This document shows positions 10,317 through 18,572 of a DNA stretch of 64,000 nucleotides, in pieces (within the stretch, counting starts at the first letter, position 1; each line of letters begins with the position of its first letter). Source of the stretch: Planctomycetales bacterium 71-10 (GTDB lineage Bacteria > Planctomycetota > Planctomycetia > Isosphaerales > Isosphaeraceae). The translations under genes and the position numbers were made by a program. The notes under the pieces were generated by a model, which saw only the letters and a program-made list of their open reading frames with translations, was not told the DNA's origin and made no database searches. The stretch spans positions 36,202 to 100,201 of the forward strand of contig MKTT01000076.1 in the NCBI GenBank assembly GCA_001898385.1, read 5' to 3'.

Positions 10317-10348
10317 CCGGGCGCGCGAGGTGCATGAAGGCCGCGGCG

Positions 10349-10840
10349 TCAGCTCGCCAGGTCGGCCTCGCAGAGGATTTCGAAGCCCATCTCGTGCAGC
10401 GAGCGGCTGGCCTGCTCGTTGTTGTCGACGTGCATGGCGACCGCCGGCCGGCCGTGGGGCTGGACGATCAGCGGGTAGGCGTAGTGGATGTTGATCTCGG
10501 CCCGCAGGAGCGCCAGGCACATGTCGGCCAGCGACGAGGACGAGATCGGCAGCTCGGCGGCGACCAGCTCGTTCTCGGCGAAGGCGTGCTTGTTCAGCGA
10601 GAGGATCTCGCGGCCCTGCTCCGGGTGGCTGAGGATCAGTCGGATGATCGAGCAGTCGGCCGAGTCGGAGATGGTCAGGCCGACGATCTTGACCTTGCTC
10701 CCCTGGAAGGAGCGGATGACTTCGAGCAATTGCCCGACGCGGTTCTCCAGGAAGACGGAAAACTGGGTGACGCTCGGCCAGTTCCGGCCGTGCAGGGTCT
10801 CGACGTCGATCTCGGCGCCGCCGTCCTCGCCCAAGCTCAT
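10349..10840 (-). CDS. ACT-domain regulatory protein
   Basis: The 163-residue protein appears to contain two ACT-type folds. The first starts at TQFSVFLENRVGQLLEVIRSF and continues VKIVGLTISDSADCSIIRL; the second is around LADMCLALLRAEINIHYAYP. ACT domains usually bind amino acids and regulate metabolic enzymes. Here no catalytic domain is attached, so it is probably a stand-alone sensor; the ligand and target are unknown. Convergent with the methyltransferase gene. Confidence 0.75.
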   Translation of the reverse strand: MSLGEDGGAEIDVETLHGRNWPSVTQFSVFLENRVGQLLEVIRSFQGSKVKIVGLTISDSADCSIIRLILSHPEQGREILSLNKHAFAENELVAAELPISSSSLADMCLALLRAEINIHYAYPLIVQPHGRPAVAMHVDNNEQASRSLHEMGFEILCEADLAS

Positions 10841-10897
10841 AAAGTCCGTCCCTCGCGTTTAGCCAGGACCAAGGGGTCGCACGGTCGCGACTCTCAC

Positions 10898-10927
10898 AAA
10901 GTAATGGGCCCCCTCCTCCCGGGTCAA
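10898..10927 (-). promoter_or_regulatory. Predicted promoter of ACT-domain gene
   Basis: On the minus strand TTGACC (10927-10922), an 18-bp spacer and TACTTT (10903-10898). The -35 is strong and the -10 weak. Confidence 0.45.
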
Positions 10928-10940
10928 TGCAAACTCGCCC

Positions 10941-11212
10941 GGGGGGTGTTCCTTTGGAATTTGGTGGTCGATGTTTGACGTCTTCCCCCCTCGCGGGGGA
11001 AGACAGACCCCGCAGGGGTCAGATGAGGGGGATGCGAAGCATGGGGGCCGTCGGGATTTCGAAGGCCCGCCCGACCGGCCCGGGATCCCGACGGCCATCG
11101 CGCTCGTCTTCCCCCTCATCCGGCCCTGCGGGCCACCTTCCCCCGCCAGGGGGGAAGGCCGTCATGATGCCTCCTCAACCTCCGACGCGATCCGACGAAT
11201 TCCAAAGGCGCC
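10941..11212. repeat. Family-1 repeat, copy 3, with outer inverted repeats
   Basis: The core (10979-11163) is in the inverse orientation relative to the 2.1 and 9.1 kb copies, and its spacer is almost identical to the inverse of the 9145 copy. Outside it, CCTTTGGAATT (10951-10961) pairs with AATTCCAAAGG (11199-11209), giving a MITE-like unit of about 270 bp. It fills most of the 422-bp gap between the ACT and CAP genes. Confidence 0.82.
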
Positions 11213-11262
11213 CCCCTCGCGCAGGTCTGCGACATCCTTCGATCGAACCCCGAGGCCCCGCC

Positions 11263-12108
11263 ATGATCGCCCCGTCCTCCTTCGGCCTGGTCCTGCTCCT
11301 CGCGACCCTCGTCCCCGCCGACGAGCCCCCGGACGCGACGGCGCGCGACCTCCTCGCCGCCCACAACCGCGAGCGCGAGGCCGAGAAGCTGCCGCCGCTG
11401 ACGCTCGACCCGAAGCTGACGGAGGCCGCCCGGCTCCACGCCGAGGACATGGCCGGGCGTCGCGAGATGACCCACGAAGGGGCCGACGGCTCGAAGCCAT
11501 TCGAGCGCGTGAAGCGCGCGGGCTATCGCTTCGTGAAGACCGGCGAGAACGTCGCGCGGGGTCAGCGGGCCGTCGCGGAGGCGATGAAATCGTGGATGGA
11601 GAGCGAGGGGCACCGCAAGAACATCCTCGGCGACTTCGCCCAGATGGGCGGGGCGAGGGTCGAGGACGAGGACGGCGAGCCCTACTGGTGCGTCGTGTTC
11701 GGCACGCCGAGGACCCGGCTCGACCCCGACGCGGCCGAGAAGGCCGTCGCCGAGAAGGTCGCCGCGGCCCGCAAGGAGGCCGGCAAGGGGGAGCTGGAGG
11801 TCGACCCCAAGCTGGCGAAGGCCGCACGGGCGCTCGCGGCCGACATGGCGGAGTCGGCCGCGAAGCCCGAGAACGAGCGGAAGCCGCCCGACGTCGCGGC
11901 GCGGCTGAAGGAGGCCGGGGCGACGTACCGGAGCGTGGCGGTCGTCCTCGGCGGCGGGAATCCGACGGCCGACGATTTCGTCCGGGCGATGCTCGACGAC
12001 CCCGCCCGCAAGGAGCCCCTGCTGGGGGATTCCGAGGCCGTCGGGATCGGTTACGCGACGGATGCCGAGGATGCACCCTTCTGGTGCGTCGTGTTGGTGG
12101 AACGGTGA
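11263..12108 (+). CDS. Secreted CAP (SCP/PR-1) domain protein
   Basis: The 281-residue protein starts with a signal peptide (MIAPSSFGLVLLLATLVPAD). A clear CAP domain follows: LLAAHNREREAEKLPPLTLD, AARLHAEDMAGRREMTHEGADG, GENVARG and SWMESEGHRKNILGDFAQMG, with the conserved His and Glu residues. A second half (about residues 155-281) repeats the helix pattern (AVAEKVAAARKEAGKGELEVDPKLAKAARALA) and ends FWCVVLVER like the end of the first (YWCVVFGTP), so it is probably a degenerate second CAP copy. Extracytoplasmic role unknown. Confidence 0.82.
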   Translation: MIAPSSFGLVLLLATLVPADEPPDATARDLLAAHNREREAEKLPPLTLDPKLTEAARLHAEDMAGRREMTHEGADGSKPFERVKRAGYRFVKTGENVARGQRAVAEAMKSWMESEGHRKNILGDFAQMGGARVEDEDGEPYWCVVFGTPRTRLDPDAAEKAVAEKVAAARKEAGKGELEVDPKLAKAARALAADMAESAAKPENERKPPDVAARLKEAGATYRSVAVVLGGGNPTADDFVRAMLDDPARKEPLLGDSEAVGIGYATDAEDAPFWCVVLVER

Positions 12109-12361
12109 GGCGCGGGGCGCGGAAAGTCCGCCGCCGCCGCCATTTCGCGCGAAGGTCGCGGGCCGGGCTGCCGAAGAATCAGACGTGACGAGTTCGAATA
12201 GCCGCGCGCCGGGGGGCGTCTCTAGTCCAGGGGCGTCGCGATGGCGTGATGCGCGAAGCTCGGTCGACGGTCTCCGGTCTCACGACGACGCACGAAGGGC
12301 CGGGAGGCGGGGAAGCCCCCCTCGTCCGCGGCCCGGTCCAACAATAAAGGTGACTACCCCC

Positions 12362-13714
12362 ATGCCGTGGCGACGCCTCCACCCGGCCCGGGCCCTCTCG
12401 GCCGCGGGACTGGTCAGCAGCCTGATGTTCCTCAGCGGCCCGGCCGCGGCCGGCCGTCCCCTCGACGACGAGCCCTCCACCCTGCCGGCGGCGGCGGCGA
12501 CCACCGAGACCGTCGACGTCCTGAAGGCGGCCGACGCCGGCGACCTCAAGGTCACGGCGCGGGGCCAGGGCCAGGACAAGGTCCGCCTGAGCATCGAGAA
12601 CGTCTCCGGGAAGCGCCTGAACGTCGTCATCCCGCCGGGCCTGGTCGCCTCCAGCAACCTCGGCCAGGGGGGCCGCGGCGGCTTCCAGAGCATGGGCCTG
12701 GGCGCGATCAACAACCGCCCCGGCAGCTTCGGCCGGTTCGCGGGCTCCGCCGCCCCCGGCTTCCGCTCGATGCCCGTCACGGGGTCCGACTCCCCCGCCC
12801 TCACCGTCCCCGCGGGCGAGACCCTGGACGTCTCGGTCCCGGGCGTCTGCCTGAACTACGGCGTCGATGCCCCCGGCCCGCGCGACGTCTTCACGCTGAT
12901 GGACGTCGACCGGTACACGGAGGACGCCCGCGTCCGCAAGGGCCTGCGCAGCCTGGCGCTGCTGGGGACCAGCCAGGGCGTCGCCCAGGCCGCGATGTGG
13001 CGGATCTGCAACGACGTCTCCTTCGATGAGATGGCCTCGCGCGACGGCAAGCTGCTGAACGACCAGGAGCTGGCCCTGGCCGCCCGGTTCGTCGAGGCGG
13101 TCGACGCCGCCGGCCCCGACGGGCTGGTCGACCCCGCCCTGCTGACCGAGGGCCGCGTCTTCGTGAGCGTCCAGGCCGAGGGCGCGTCCGCCCGCGGCGA
13201 GGCTGCTCGCCTGGCCGGCAAGCTCGACGGGCTCCGGCTGTTCGGCCTGCCCGTCAAGCTCGTGGAGGGGGATGACGTCCCGGTCGCCTCCGCCCCCGCC
13301 CTGTTGGTCAGGCTCGCCCTCAGCGAGACCGCGGAGGGCGAGGCCCTCGGCCGGATGCAGGTCGGCTCCTCGCCGTCCGGCGACCAGTGGCGTCCGCTCG
13401 GCAAGGTGACGTTCCGCGACCACTCGTCGCTGGCCGTCCTCGACGCCCAGAGCCTCGCCGCCCTGATGGAGCACGAGCTGGCGACCGCCTTCGTGACCGT
13501 CCGGGCCGCCAAGCGGACCGCGACCAGCACCACCCTGCGGGTCGACAACAAGCTGCCGTTCACGGTCTCCGGACTGAGCCTCCGCGCCGGGTCGTCCGCC
13601 GGCTCGCCGCTCGTCCCGTTCGACGCCGTCGGCATCGGCCCCGCCCGCTCGGCCATGCTGCCGATCCAGGCCGGGCAGGCCCAGGTCGCCGGGGTCGAGC
13701 TGAACGGCCTCTGA
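12362..13714 (+). CDS. Exported protein of unknown function
   Basis: I do not recognise this family. The 450-residue protein has a signal peptide (basic MPWRRLHPARA, hydrophobic LSAAGLVSSLMFLSG, AAA-G cleavage region). It then has a beta-rich segment on intrinsic properties (KVRLSIENVSGKRLNVVIPPGLVA), a Gly/Phe/Asn-rich loop (GQGGRGGFQSMGLGAINNRP), and a helical part with VRKGLRSLALLGTSQGVAQAA. A C-terminal beta-sandwich-like region (LRVDNKLPFTVSGLSLRAG) follows. AAAGGTGA lies about 9 nt before the ATG at 12362. Probably a periplasmic or surface protein restricted to planctomycetes. Confidence 0.7.
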   Translation: MPWRRLHPARALSAAGLVSSLMFLSGPAAAGRPLDDEPSTLPAAAATTETVDVLKAADAGDLKVTARGQGQDKVRLSIENVSGKRLNVVIPPGLVASSNLGQGGRGGFQSMGLGAINNRPGSFGRFAGSAAPGFRSMPVTGSDSPALTVPAGETLDVSVPGVCLNYGVDAPGPRDVFTLMDVDRYTEDARVRKGLRSLALLGTSQGVAQAAMWRICNDVSFDEMASRDGKLLNDQELALAARFVEAVDAAGPDGLVDPALLTEGRVFVSVQAEGASARGEAARLAGKLDGLRLFGLPVKLVEGDDVPVASAPALLVRLALSETAEGEALGRMQVGSSPSGDQWRPLGKVTFRDHSSLAVLDAQSLAALMEHELATAFVTVRAAKRTATSTTLRVDNKLPFTVSGLSLRAGSSAGSPLVPFDAVGIGPARSAMLPIQAGQAQVAGVELNGL

Positions 13715-13742
13715 GCCGGCCTCCCGTCGACCGAGCCCCATC

Positions 13743-13783
13743 GCGGAGGGCGGCGTCCCCGGGGACCGCCGCCCTCCGCATTT
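13743..13783 (+). terminator. Terminator hairpin
   Basis: GCGGAGGGCGGC pairs perfectly with GCCGCCCTCCGC around a GTCCCCGGGGACC centre and is followed by ATTT, 28 bp after the preceding stop. Confidence 0.6.
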
Positions 13784-13867
13784 CGAAGCGGCGAAATCCG
13801 CCCCGAGGCCGAACCGACCGGCACCGGCCGACGTAGCACGCACGGCCCTCGCCGCGCGGCGGGTCCC

Positions 13868-13897
13868 TTGTCGCTCCCCGTCGGGAGCGGCTAGGAT
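13868..13897 (+). promoter_or_regulatory. Possible promoter of acylphosphatase gene
   Basis: TTGTCG (13868-13873), an 18-bp spacer and TAGGAT (13892-13897). Confidence 0.45.
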
Positions 13898-13967
13898 AGG
13901 TGGATTGAGCAGTCTCCGCGACGCGGCGTCCGGCCGCGAGGTCTCCCCGGGGTCGCACGGCCGGCAC

Positions 13968-14246
13968 ATGGCGATCGAACGACGGCGGGTCATCTTCTCG
14001 GGGCGGGTCCAGGGCGTGGGCTTCCGGGCCTCGACGTCCTGGACGGCCCGCGGCTTCAACGTCGTCGGCTACGTCCGGAACCTCCCCGACGGGACGGTCG
14101 AGGTCGTCGCCGAGGCCGAGGCCGACGAGCTGGACCGCTTCGTCGCCGCGGTGCGGGAGCGGATGTCCGGGTTCATCCGGGGGGTCGACTCCGCGCCCCT
14201 GGCCGCCGGTCATCCGCCGCTGCTCGGCTTCCACGTCCGATCCTGA
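13968..14246 (+). CDS. acyP: Acylphosphatase
   Basis: The 92-residue protein matches acylphosphatase, which hydrolyses acyl-phosphates. It has the phosphate-binding loop GRVQGVGFRAS with the catalytic Arg and the GYVRNLPDGTVEVVAEAEA segment with the catalytic Asn. The length is typical (about 90) from the ATG at 13968; longer frames add a non-homologous tail. Confidence 0.93.
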   Translation: MAIERRRVIFSGRVQGVGFRASTSWTARGFNVVGYVRNLPDGTVEVVAEAEADELDRFVAAVRERMSGFIRGVDSAPLAAGHPPLLGFHVRS

Positions 14247-14306
14247 CCCGACCCGCTCCCCGACCGGTCCGATATCCGTCCGATCCTTCCTCCGAATCAG
14301 AGCACC

Positions 14307-15119
14307 ATGAAATCTTTCACGATCGCCCTCGCGACGGCCAAGGAAACGATCCGCCAGCCGTCCTTCTTCGTGATCGCCTTCTTCGCCGCGGCGCTGCTGG
14401 TCGGCACGATCTTCGTGCCGTACTTCACGTTCGGCGAGGACATCAAGATGTACAAGGACACCGGGCTGACGACGATCTCGTTCTTCAGCATGCTGCTGGC
14501 GCTGCTCACGTCCAGCTCGACGGTCGCGGAGGAGATCGAGGGGAAGACGGCCATCACCCTGCTGTCCAAGCCGATCAACCGCCGCCAGTTCATCGTCGGC
14601 AAGCTGATGGGGATCCTGATGGGGGTCCTGCTCCTCTACCTGATCCTGGGGAGCCTGTTCGCCGCCGGCGTCTGGTACAAGATCCCGTATGACCTGCGCG
14701 AGTCGGCCGGGACGCTGGAGAGCGGCATGCGGACGGGCCAGGTGCTCCAGGTGCTGCCGGGCCTGGTGCTGGGCTTCTTCGAAGTCACGATCCTGACGTC
14801 GATCAGCGTGGCCCTCTCCACCCGGCTGCCGATGCTGGTGAACCTGATCGTCTGCATCATGATCTTCTTCCTGGGCCACCTCAGCCCGGTCCTGGTGGAC
14901 GCGACCCGGAACACCCAGCAGCTCATCCACTTCATGGCGCAGCTGTTCGCGTGGATCCTGCCGCCGCTGGAGCTGTTCAACGCCGGGCCGTCGATCGCCA
15001 CGGGGGCCGTGATCCCCTGGGCCGGCTACGTTCTGCCGGCGCTGGGCTGCTGCGTGTTGTACAGTGGAGCGGCCCTCTTCTTCGCGTTCCTGCTCTTCGA
15101 GGATCGCGACCTGGCCTGA
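14307..15119 (+). CDS. ABC-2 type transport permease
   Basis: The 270-residue membrane protein has about six hydrophobic segments (SFFVIAFFAAALLVGTIFVP, ISFFSMLLALLTSSSTVA, MGILMGVLLLYLILGSLFAAG, and others) and the hallmark EEIEGKTAITLLSKPINRRQF of the ABC-2 permease family (NatB/GldF-like). It should pair with a separate ATP-binding subunit, but none lies beside it. The next gene encodes a different, fused exporter. Substrate unknown. Confidence 0.82.
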   Translation: MKSFTIALATAKETIRQPSFFVIAFFAAALLVGTIFVPYFTFGEDIKMYKDTGLTTISFFSMLLALLTSSSTVAEEIEGKTAITLLSKPINRRQFIVGKLMGILMGVLLLYLILGSLFAAGVWYKIPYDLRESAGTLESGMRTGQVLQVLPGLVLGFFEVTILTSISVALSTRLPMLVNLIVCIMIFFLGHLSPVLVDATRNTQQLIHFMAQLFAWILPPLELFNAGPSIATGAVIPWAGYVLPALGCCVLYSGAALFFAFLLFEDRDLA

Positions 15120-15267
15120 TCCGGCCCGACCGAGGCCGCCGACGTCGCCCCGCACCGCCGCGGGGGCCGTCGGCGGTCGCCCGCCGCCCGGCCCCGGGAC
15201 GGCCCGCGTCGAGAGGGTTCGCCGACACGAGAACCGGCCCTGGACCCCTTGGCGGGGAGCCCCCTGC

Positions 15268-17241
15268 ATGCAAGCCGAAGCCTACTCCCGCGCGAAGAAC
15301 CTCCTCGCCGCGGGCCGTTCCCCGCTGATCGCCCGCGTCCTGGGCGCGGTCGAGGCCCTGCTGGCCCTCGGCCTCCTGGTCCTCGCCGCCCTGTTCGCCG
15401 GCCTGATGGCCTCGCGCGGCGAGATCAGCATCGCGGAGAAAGCGACGGCGAGCCTCCCCGCCTGGTCCGCCGGGCGTCAGATCGGCAAGGCCGGCGACTA
15501 CGTCGTCTACGAGAATTCGGGCCTGTTCCCGCTCGTCGGGGCCAACCTGAACAGCCCCAACCCGGTCCACCGCCTCGGCGCCCGGGCCCTGAACGGGCTG
15601 ACCAACGTCCTGCCTACGCTGCGGAACAACGTCGGGGCGCTGGCCACGCTGCTGGCCCTGGGCCTGGCGCTGGCCCTCCTGCTCTCGCTGGCCGCCCGGC
15701 TGAGGCGGGCCGCCGTCGCCGCCGCCGTCGCCGACCTGGCCACGAACCTGCGGAATCAGATCCACCGCCAGATGTATCGCCTGGGCCAGTCGTCGCTCCC
15801 CACCGAGGGGGTCGGCCCCGTGGTCAACATCTGGACCCGCGAGGTCAACGACATCCGCGACGCCCTCGCGGCGGACTTCGAGGTCAAGCCCGGGATGATC
15901 GTCCTGGCCGCCGGCCTGGCCGCCCTGGCGCTCTCGGCCTCCCCCATGCTCACGCTCTTCCTGGCGTCGCTGGGCCTTCTGGTCTCCATGATCTCCCGGG
16001 CCATGAACCGCGAGGCCCGCGCCACCTACGACGCGGCCCTCCGCGACGCCTCGCTCCAGCTCTGCCTGCTCCACGAGGACCTCGGCCTGCTGCGGACCGT
16101 GCGCACCTACGGCGTGGAGGACTTCGACCGCCGCCGGTTCGACGAGCACCTCGACCGCTATCAGGACGCCGACGTCCGCCGGATGCTGGCCCAGGGGACG
16201 CTCACCACGTCCTCCGCCCTCCTCTTCGGCGCGGCGACCGCCACGGCGCTCGGCCTGCTCGGCTACAACGTCCTGGTGAAGGACCGGATCTCGATCGCGA
16301 CGATGCTGGTCCTGGCGGCGTCGTTGGCCGGCCTGGCCTATCCCATCCTCCGCTGGGCCCGGATGCGGCAGGCGATCCGCCACGCCAACCGCTCGGCCGC
16401 GGAGATCTTCGAGTTCCTCGCCCGCTCGCCCGAGCTGCACCAGAACGTCGGCGCCGAGTTCCTCCCGCCCCTCCGCGACCGCATCGTCCTGGACGACGTC
16501 ACGCTGGAGAGCCGCTCCGGACGCCTGCTGCTCGACCACGTCTCGCTGGAGATCCCCGCCGGCGGCCGCACGGCGCTCGTCGGGCTGGACGAGGACTCCA
16601 AGCTGGCCCTCGCCTGCCTGGTCCCCCGGCTCATCGACCCCCAGGCCGGCCGCGTCCTGATCGACGGCCGCGACCTCCGCGAGATGACCCTGGAATCCGT
16701 CCGGGCCCAGGCCGCGACCGTCCTCCAGGCCGACCTGGTCTTCACCGACTCGATCCTGGTCAACATCGGCCTGGGCGACCCGCGCAACACCCTCCAGCGC
16801 GTGATCGAGGCGGCCAAGCTGGCCCACGCCCACTACTTCATCCAGGACCTCCCCCACGGCTACGACACCGTGGTCGGCCCCCTCGGCCATTACCTCCGCC
16901 CCGACGAACAGCTCCGCATCGCCCTGGCCCGCGCGTACCTCCACGACCCCTCGATCCTGATCGTCGAGGAGCTTCCCACCCCCGTCGACGACGAGGTGAA
17001 GCTGCTGCTCGACGACACGCTCTCCCGGCTGGCGTCCGGGCGCACGGTCCTCGTCATCCCGCACCGGCTCTCGTCGATCCGATCGGCCGACAACGTGGCC
17101 CTGCTGCACAACGGCCGCCTGGAAGGCTTCGCCACCCCCTCCAAGCTCCAGGCCGAGAGCAAGCTGTTCCGCCACATCCTCTACACCGAGTTCAACGAGT
17201 ACGCCACCGGCGAGATCGAGGCCGGCCAGGTCGGGGGCTGA
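15268..17241 (+). CDS. ABC exporter (TMD-NBD fusion) with degenerate ATPase motifs
   Basis: The 657-residue protein has an N-terminal type I exporter membrane domain: about six hydrophobic segments and the coupling region LRNQIHRQMYRLGQSS. A nucleotide-binding domain follows from about residue 410. Three ATPase motifs are altered. Walker A is GLDEDSKLA instead of GxxGxGKS/T; the signature is LRPDEQ instead of LSGGQ; Walker B ends ILIVEE instead of LDE. The H-loop His (VIPHRLSSI) is retained. It may be regulatory, ATP-independent, or half of a heterodimer. It begins 148 bp after the ABC-2 permease gene on the same strand. Confidence 0.8.
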   Translation: MQAEAYSRAKNLLAAGRSPLIARVLGAVEALLALGLLVLAALFAGLMASRGEISIAEKATASLPAWSAGRQIGKAGDYVVYENSGLFPLVGANLNSPNPVHRLGARALNGLTNVLPTLRNNVGALATLLALGLALALLLSLAARLRRAAVAAAVADLATNLRNQIHRQMYRLGQSSLPTEGVGPVVNIWTREVNDIRDALAADFEVKPGMIVLAAGLAALALSASPMLTLFLASLGLLVSMISRAMNREARATYDAALRDASLQLCLLHEDLGLLRTVRTYGVEDFDRRRFDEHLDRYQDADVRRMLAQGTLTTSSALLFGAATATALGLLGYNVLVKDRISIATMLVLAASLAGLAYPILRWARMRQAIRHANRSAAEIFEFLARSPELHQNVGAEFLPPLRDRIVLDDVTLESRSGRLLLDHVSLEIPAGGRTALVGLDEDSKLALACLVPRLIDPQAGRVLIDGRDLREMTLESVRAQAATVLQADLVFTDSILVNIGLGDPRNTLQRVIEAAKLAHAHYFIQDLPHGYDTVVGPLGHYLRPDEQLRIALARAYLHDPSILIVEELPTPVDDEVKLLLDDTLSRLASGRTVLVIPHRLSSIRSADNVALLHNGRLEGFATPSKLQAESKLFRHILYTEFNEYATGEIEAGQVGG

Positions 17242-17282
17242 CGAAGTCGCCCGGCGGCCGTAAGCCGGGTCGTCCCTATCAT

Positions 17283-17679
17283 CCCCTCTGCCGCCGGGAG
17301 AGGGCGGCCGCGCCGCGGCGGGTGAGGGTCGCCGGCGAGCGCAAGGTATGACGGGCTCGCGATCTCCGAGCCGGCCCACGCCAAGCATCCTTCTCCCCTC
17401 GTGGGAGAAGGTGCCCCGGAGGGGCGGATGAGGGGGGCGCGACCGGAAACCCTCGACTTCAAAGCCTACGCCGGTCGTGAGATGCGGAGGCGGTCGCCCC
17501 CTCATCCGGCCTGCGGCCACCTTCTCCTACGAGGGGAGAAGGATGCCTGTCATGAGGCTGCTTCGATGTTTTCGACGCAGCACCCTTGAGGGAGAAGGCC
17601 CCGATCGCCGCGGTCGTCCCGAGATCCGACGACCCTCACCCGGCCCTCCGGGCCGCCCTCTCCCGGCGGGAGAGGGGAC
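17283..17679. repeat. Nested family-2 and family-1-like palindromic repeats
   Basis: The outer arms are the family-2 sequences CCTCTGCCGCCGGGAGAGGGC..GGGTGAGGGTCGCCGG (17283-17335) and GACCCTCACCCGG..CCCTCTCCCGGCGGGAGAGGGG (17629-17678). Between them lie CCTTCTCCCCTCGTGGGAGAAGGTGCCCC..GGATGAGGGGG (about 17390-17437) and its inverse CCCCCTCATCCGG..CACCTTCTCC..GGAGAAGG (about 17497-17542), followed by CGACGCAGCACCCTTGAGGG shared with 2300. It fills the 500-bp gap before the dehydrogenase gene; no gene is seen here. Confidence 0.75.
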
Positions 17680-17741
17680 GTCGATCATCGTCCCGACCCG
17701 CCGCCGGCGATGGCTCCGTCTCCCCCGCCTCGGGCCTCGTC

Positions 17742-18476
17742 TCAGCAGAAGTCGTCCACCGTCGGCGTGAGGACCAACTCCGGCACGCGGGCGCGGGGGT
17801 TCAGCTCGACGAGGAACTTGACCGCCGCGGCGACGTCCTCGGGCTGGAGCATGGCGAGCTTGCGCTCGGGGGGGACGGGGACCAGTCGGGCTTCGAGGAT
17901 GGGCGTGTTGACCTCGCCGGGGTAGATCACGGTGGAGCGCACGCCGTCCTCGCGGGCCTCGCGGCCCAGGCAGAGGCCCAGCGCGGCCTGGCCGAACTTG
18001 GAGGCCGAGTAGCCCGCCCCGCCCAGCGTGCTCGCGCGGTAGCCGGACAGGGAGCAGACCTGGACCACCAGCCCGTCCTTGCGCGCCCGCATCCCCGGCA
18101 GGATCGCCTTCACGAGGTTGAACGGGCCGGTCAGGTTCGTCCGGATCATCAGGTCCCAGTCCTCGGGCGTCAGGACGTCGAGCGCCCGGTGGCGGACATT
18201 CGTCCCCGCGTTGCAGACCAGGACGTCGATCGACCCGAACTCGGCCTCGATCGCCACGGCCGTCGCGCTCACGGCCTCGCCGTCGGTGACGTCGCACGGG
18301 GCGACGAGCGCACGCTCGGCCCCGTCGCCGAGGAGGGCCTTGGTCGCCTCCAGCTTCTCGCGCCCCCGGCCCACCAGGGCCACCCGCAGGCCCATGCCGG
18401 CGAGCGCCTGCGCCACCCCCCGCCCGATCCCGCTCCCGGCCCCCGTGACGACCGCAGTCCCCGGCTTCCGACTCAT
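17742..18476 (-). CDS. Short-chain dehydrogenase/reductase
   Basis: The 244-residue protein is a classical SDR oxidoreductase. It has the NAD(P)-binding TGAGSGIG (about residues 11-18), the NAG motif in VLVCNAGTN, and the catalytic Ser-Tyr-Lys set (CSLSGYRAS and GAGYSASKFG). RVALVGRGREKLEATKA suggests an Arg that could favour NADP. Substrate unknown. It lies 18 bp beyond the strong terminator of the upstream subtilase gene, so its promoter must lie upstream of that terminator or within it. Confidence 0.87.
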   Translation of the reverse strand: MSRKPGTAVVTGAGSGIGRGVAQALAGMGLRVALVGRGREKLEATKALLGDGAERALVAPCDVTDGEAVSATAVAIEAEFGSIDVLVCNAGTNVRHRALDVLTPEDWDLMIRTNLTGPFNLVKAILPGMRARKDGLVVQVCSLSGYRASTLGGAGYSASKFGQAALGLCLGREAREDGVRSTVIYPGEVNTPILEARLVPVPPERKLAMLQPEDVAAAVKFLVELNPRARVPELVLTPTVDDFC

Positions 18477-18494
18477 GGCTGTCGCGTCTCCAAG

Positions 18495-18540
18495 CAAAAA
18501 ACGAAAGGCCCCGCGCTCGGATGCCGGCGCGGGGCCTTCG
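18495..18540 (-). terminator. Strong rho-independent terminator of subtilase gene
   Basis: On the minus strand AAGGCCCCGCGC and GCGCGGGGCCTT (12-bp perfect stem, 10-nt loop) are followed by TCGTTTTTTG. Confidence 0.88.
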
Positions 18541-18572
18541 AGGTCGTCACGGATTGTATCGCGGGGCCGGGC

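Noticed and set aside
17283..17679. A CRISPR-like array in the repeat-rich gap
   Set aside because: The repeats are inverted pairs of different types, not regularly spaced direct repeats with unique spacers, and no cas gene is present.
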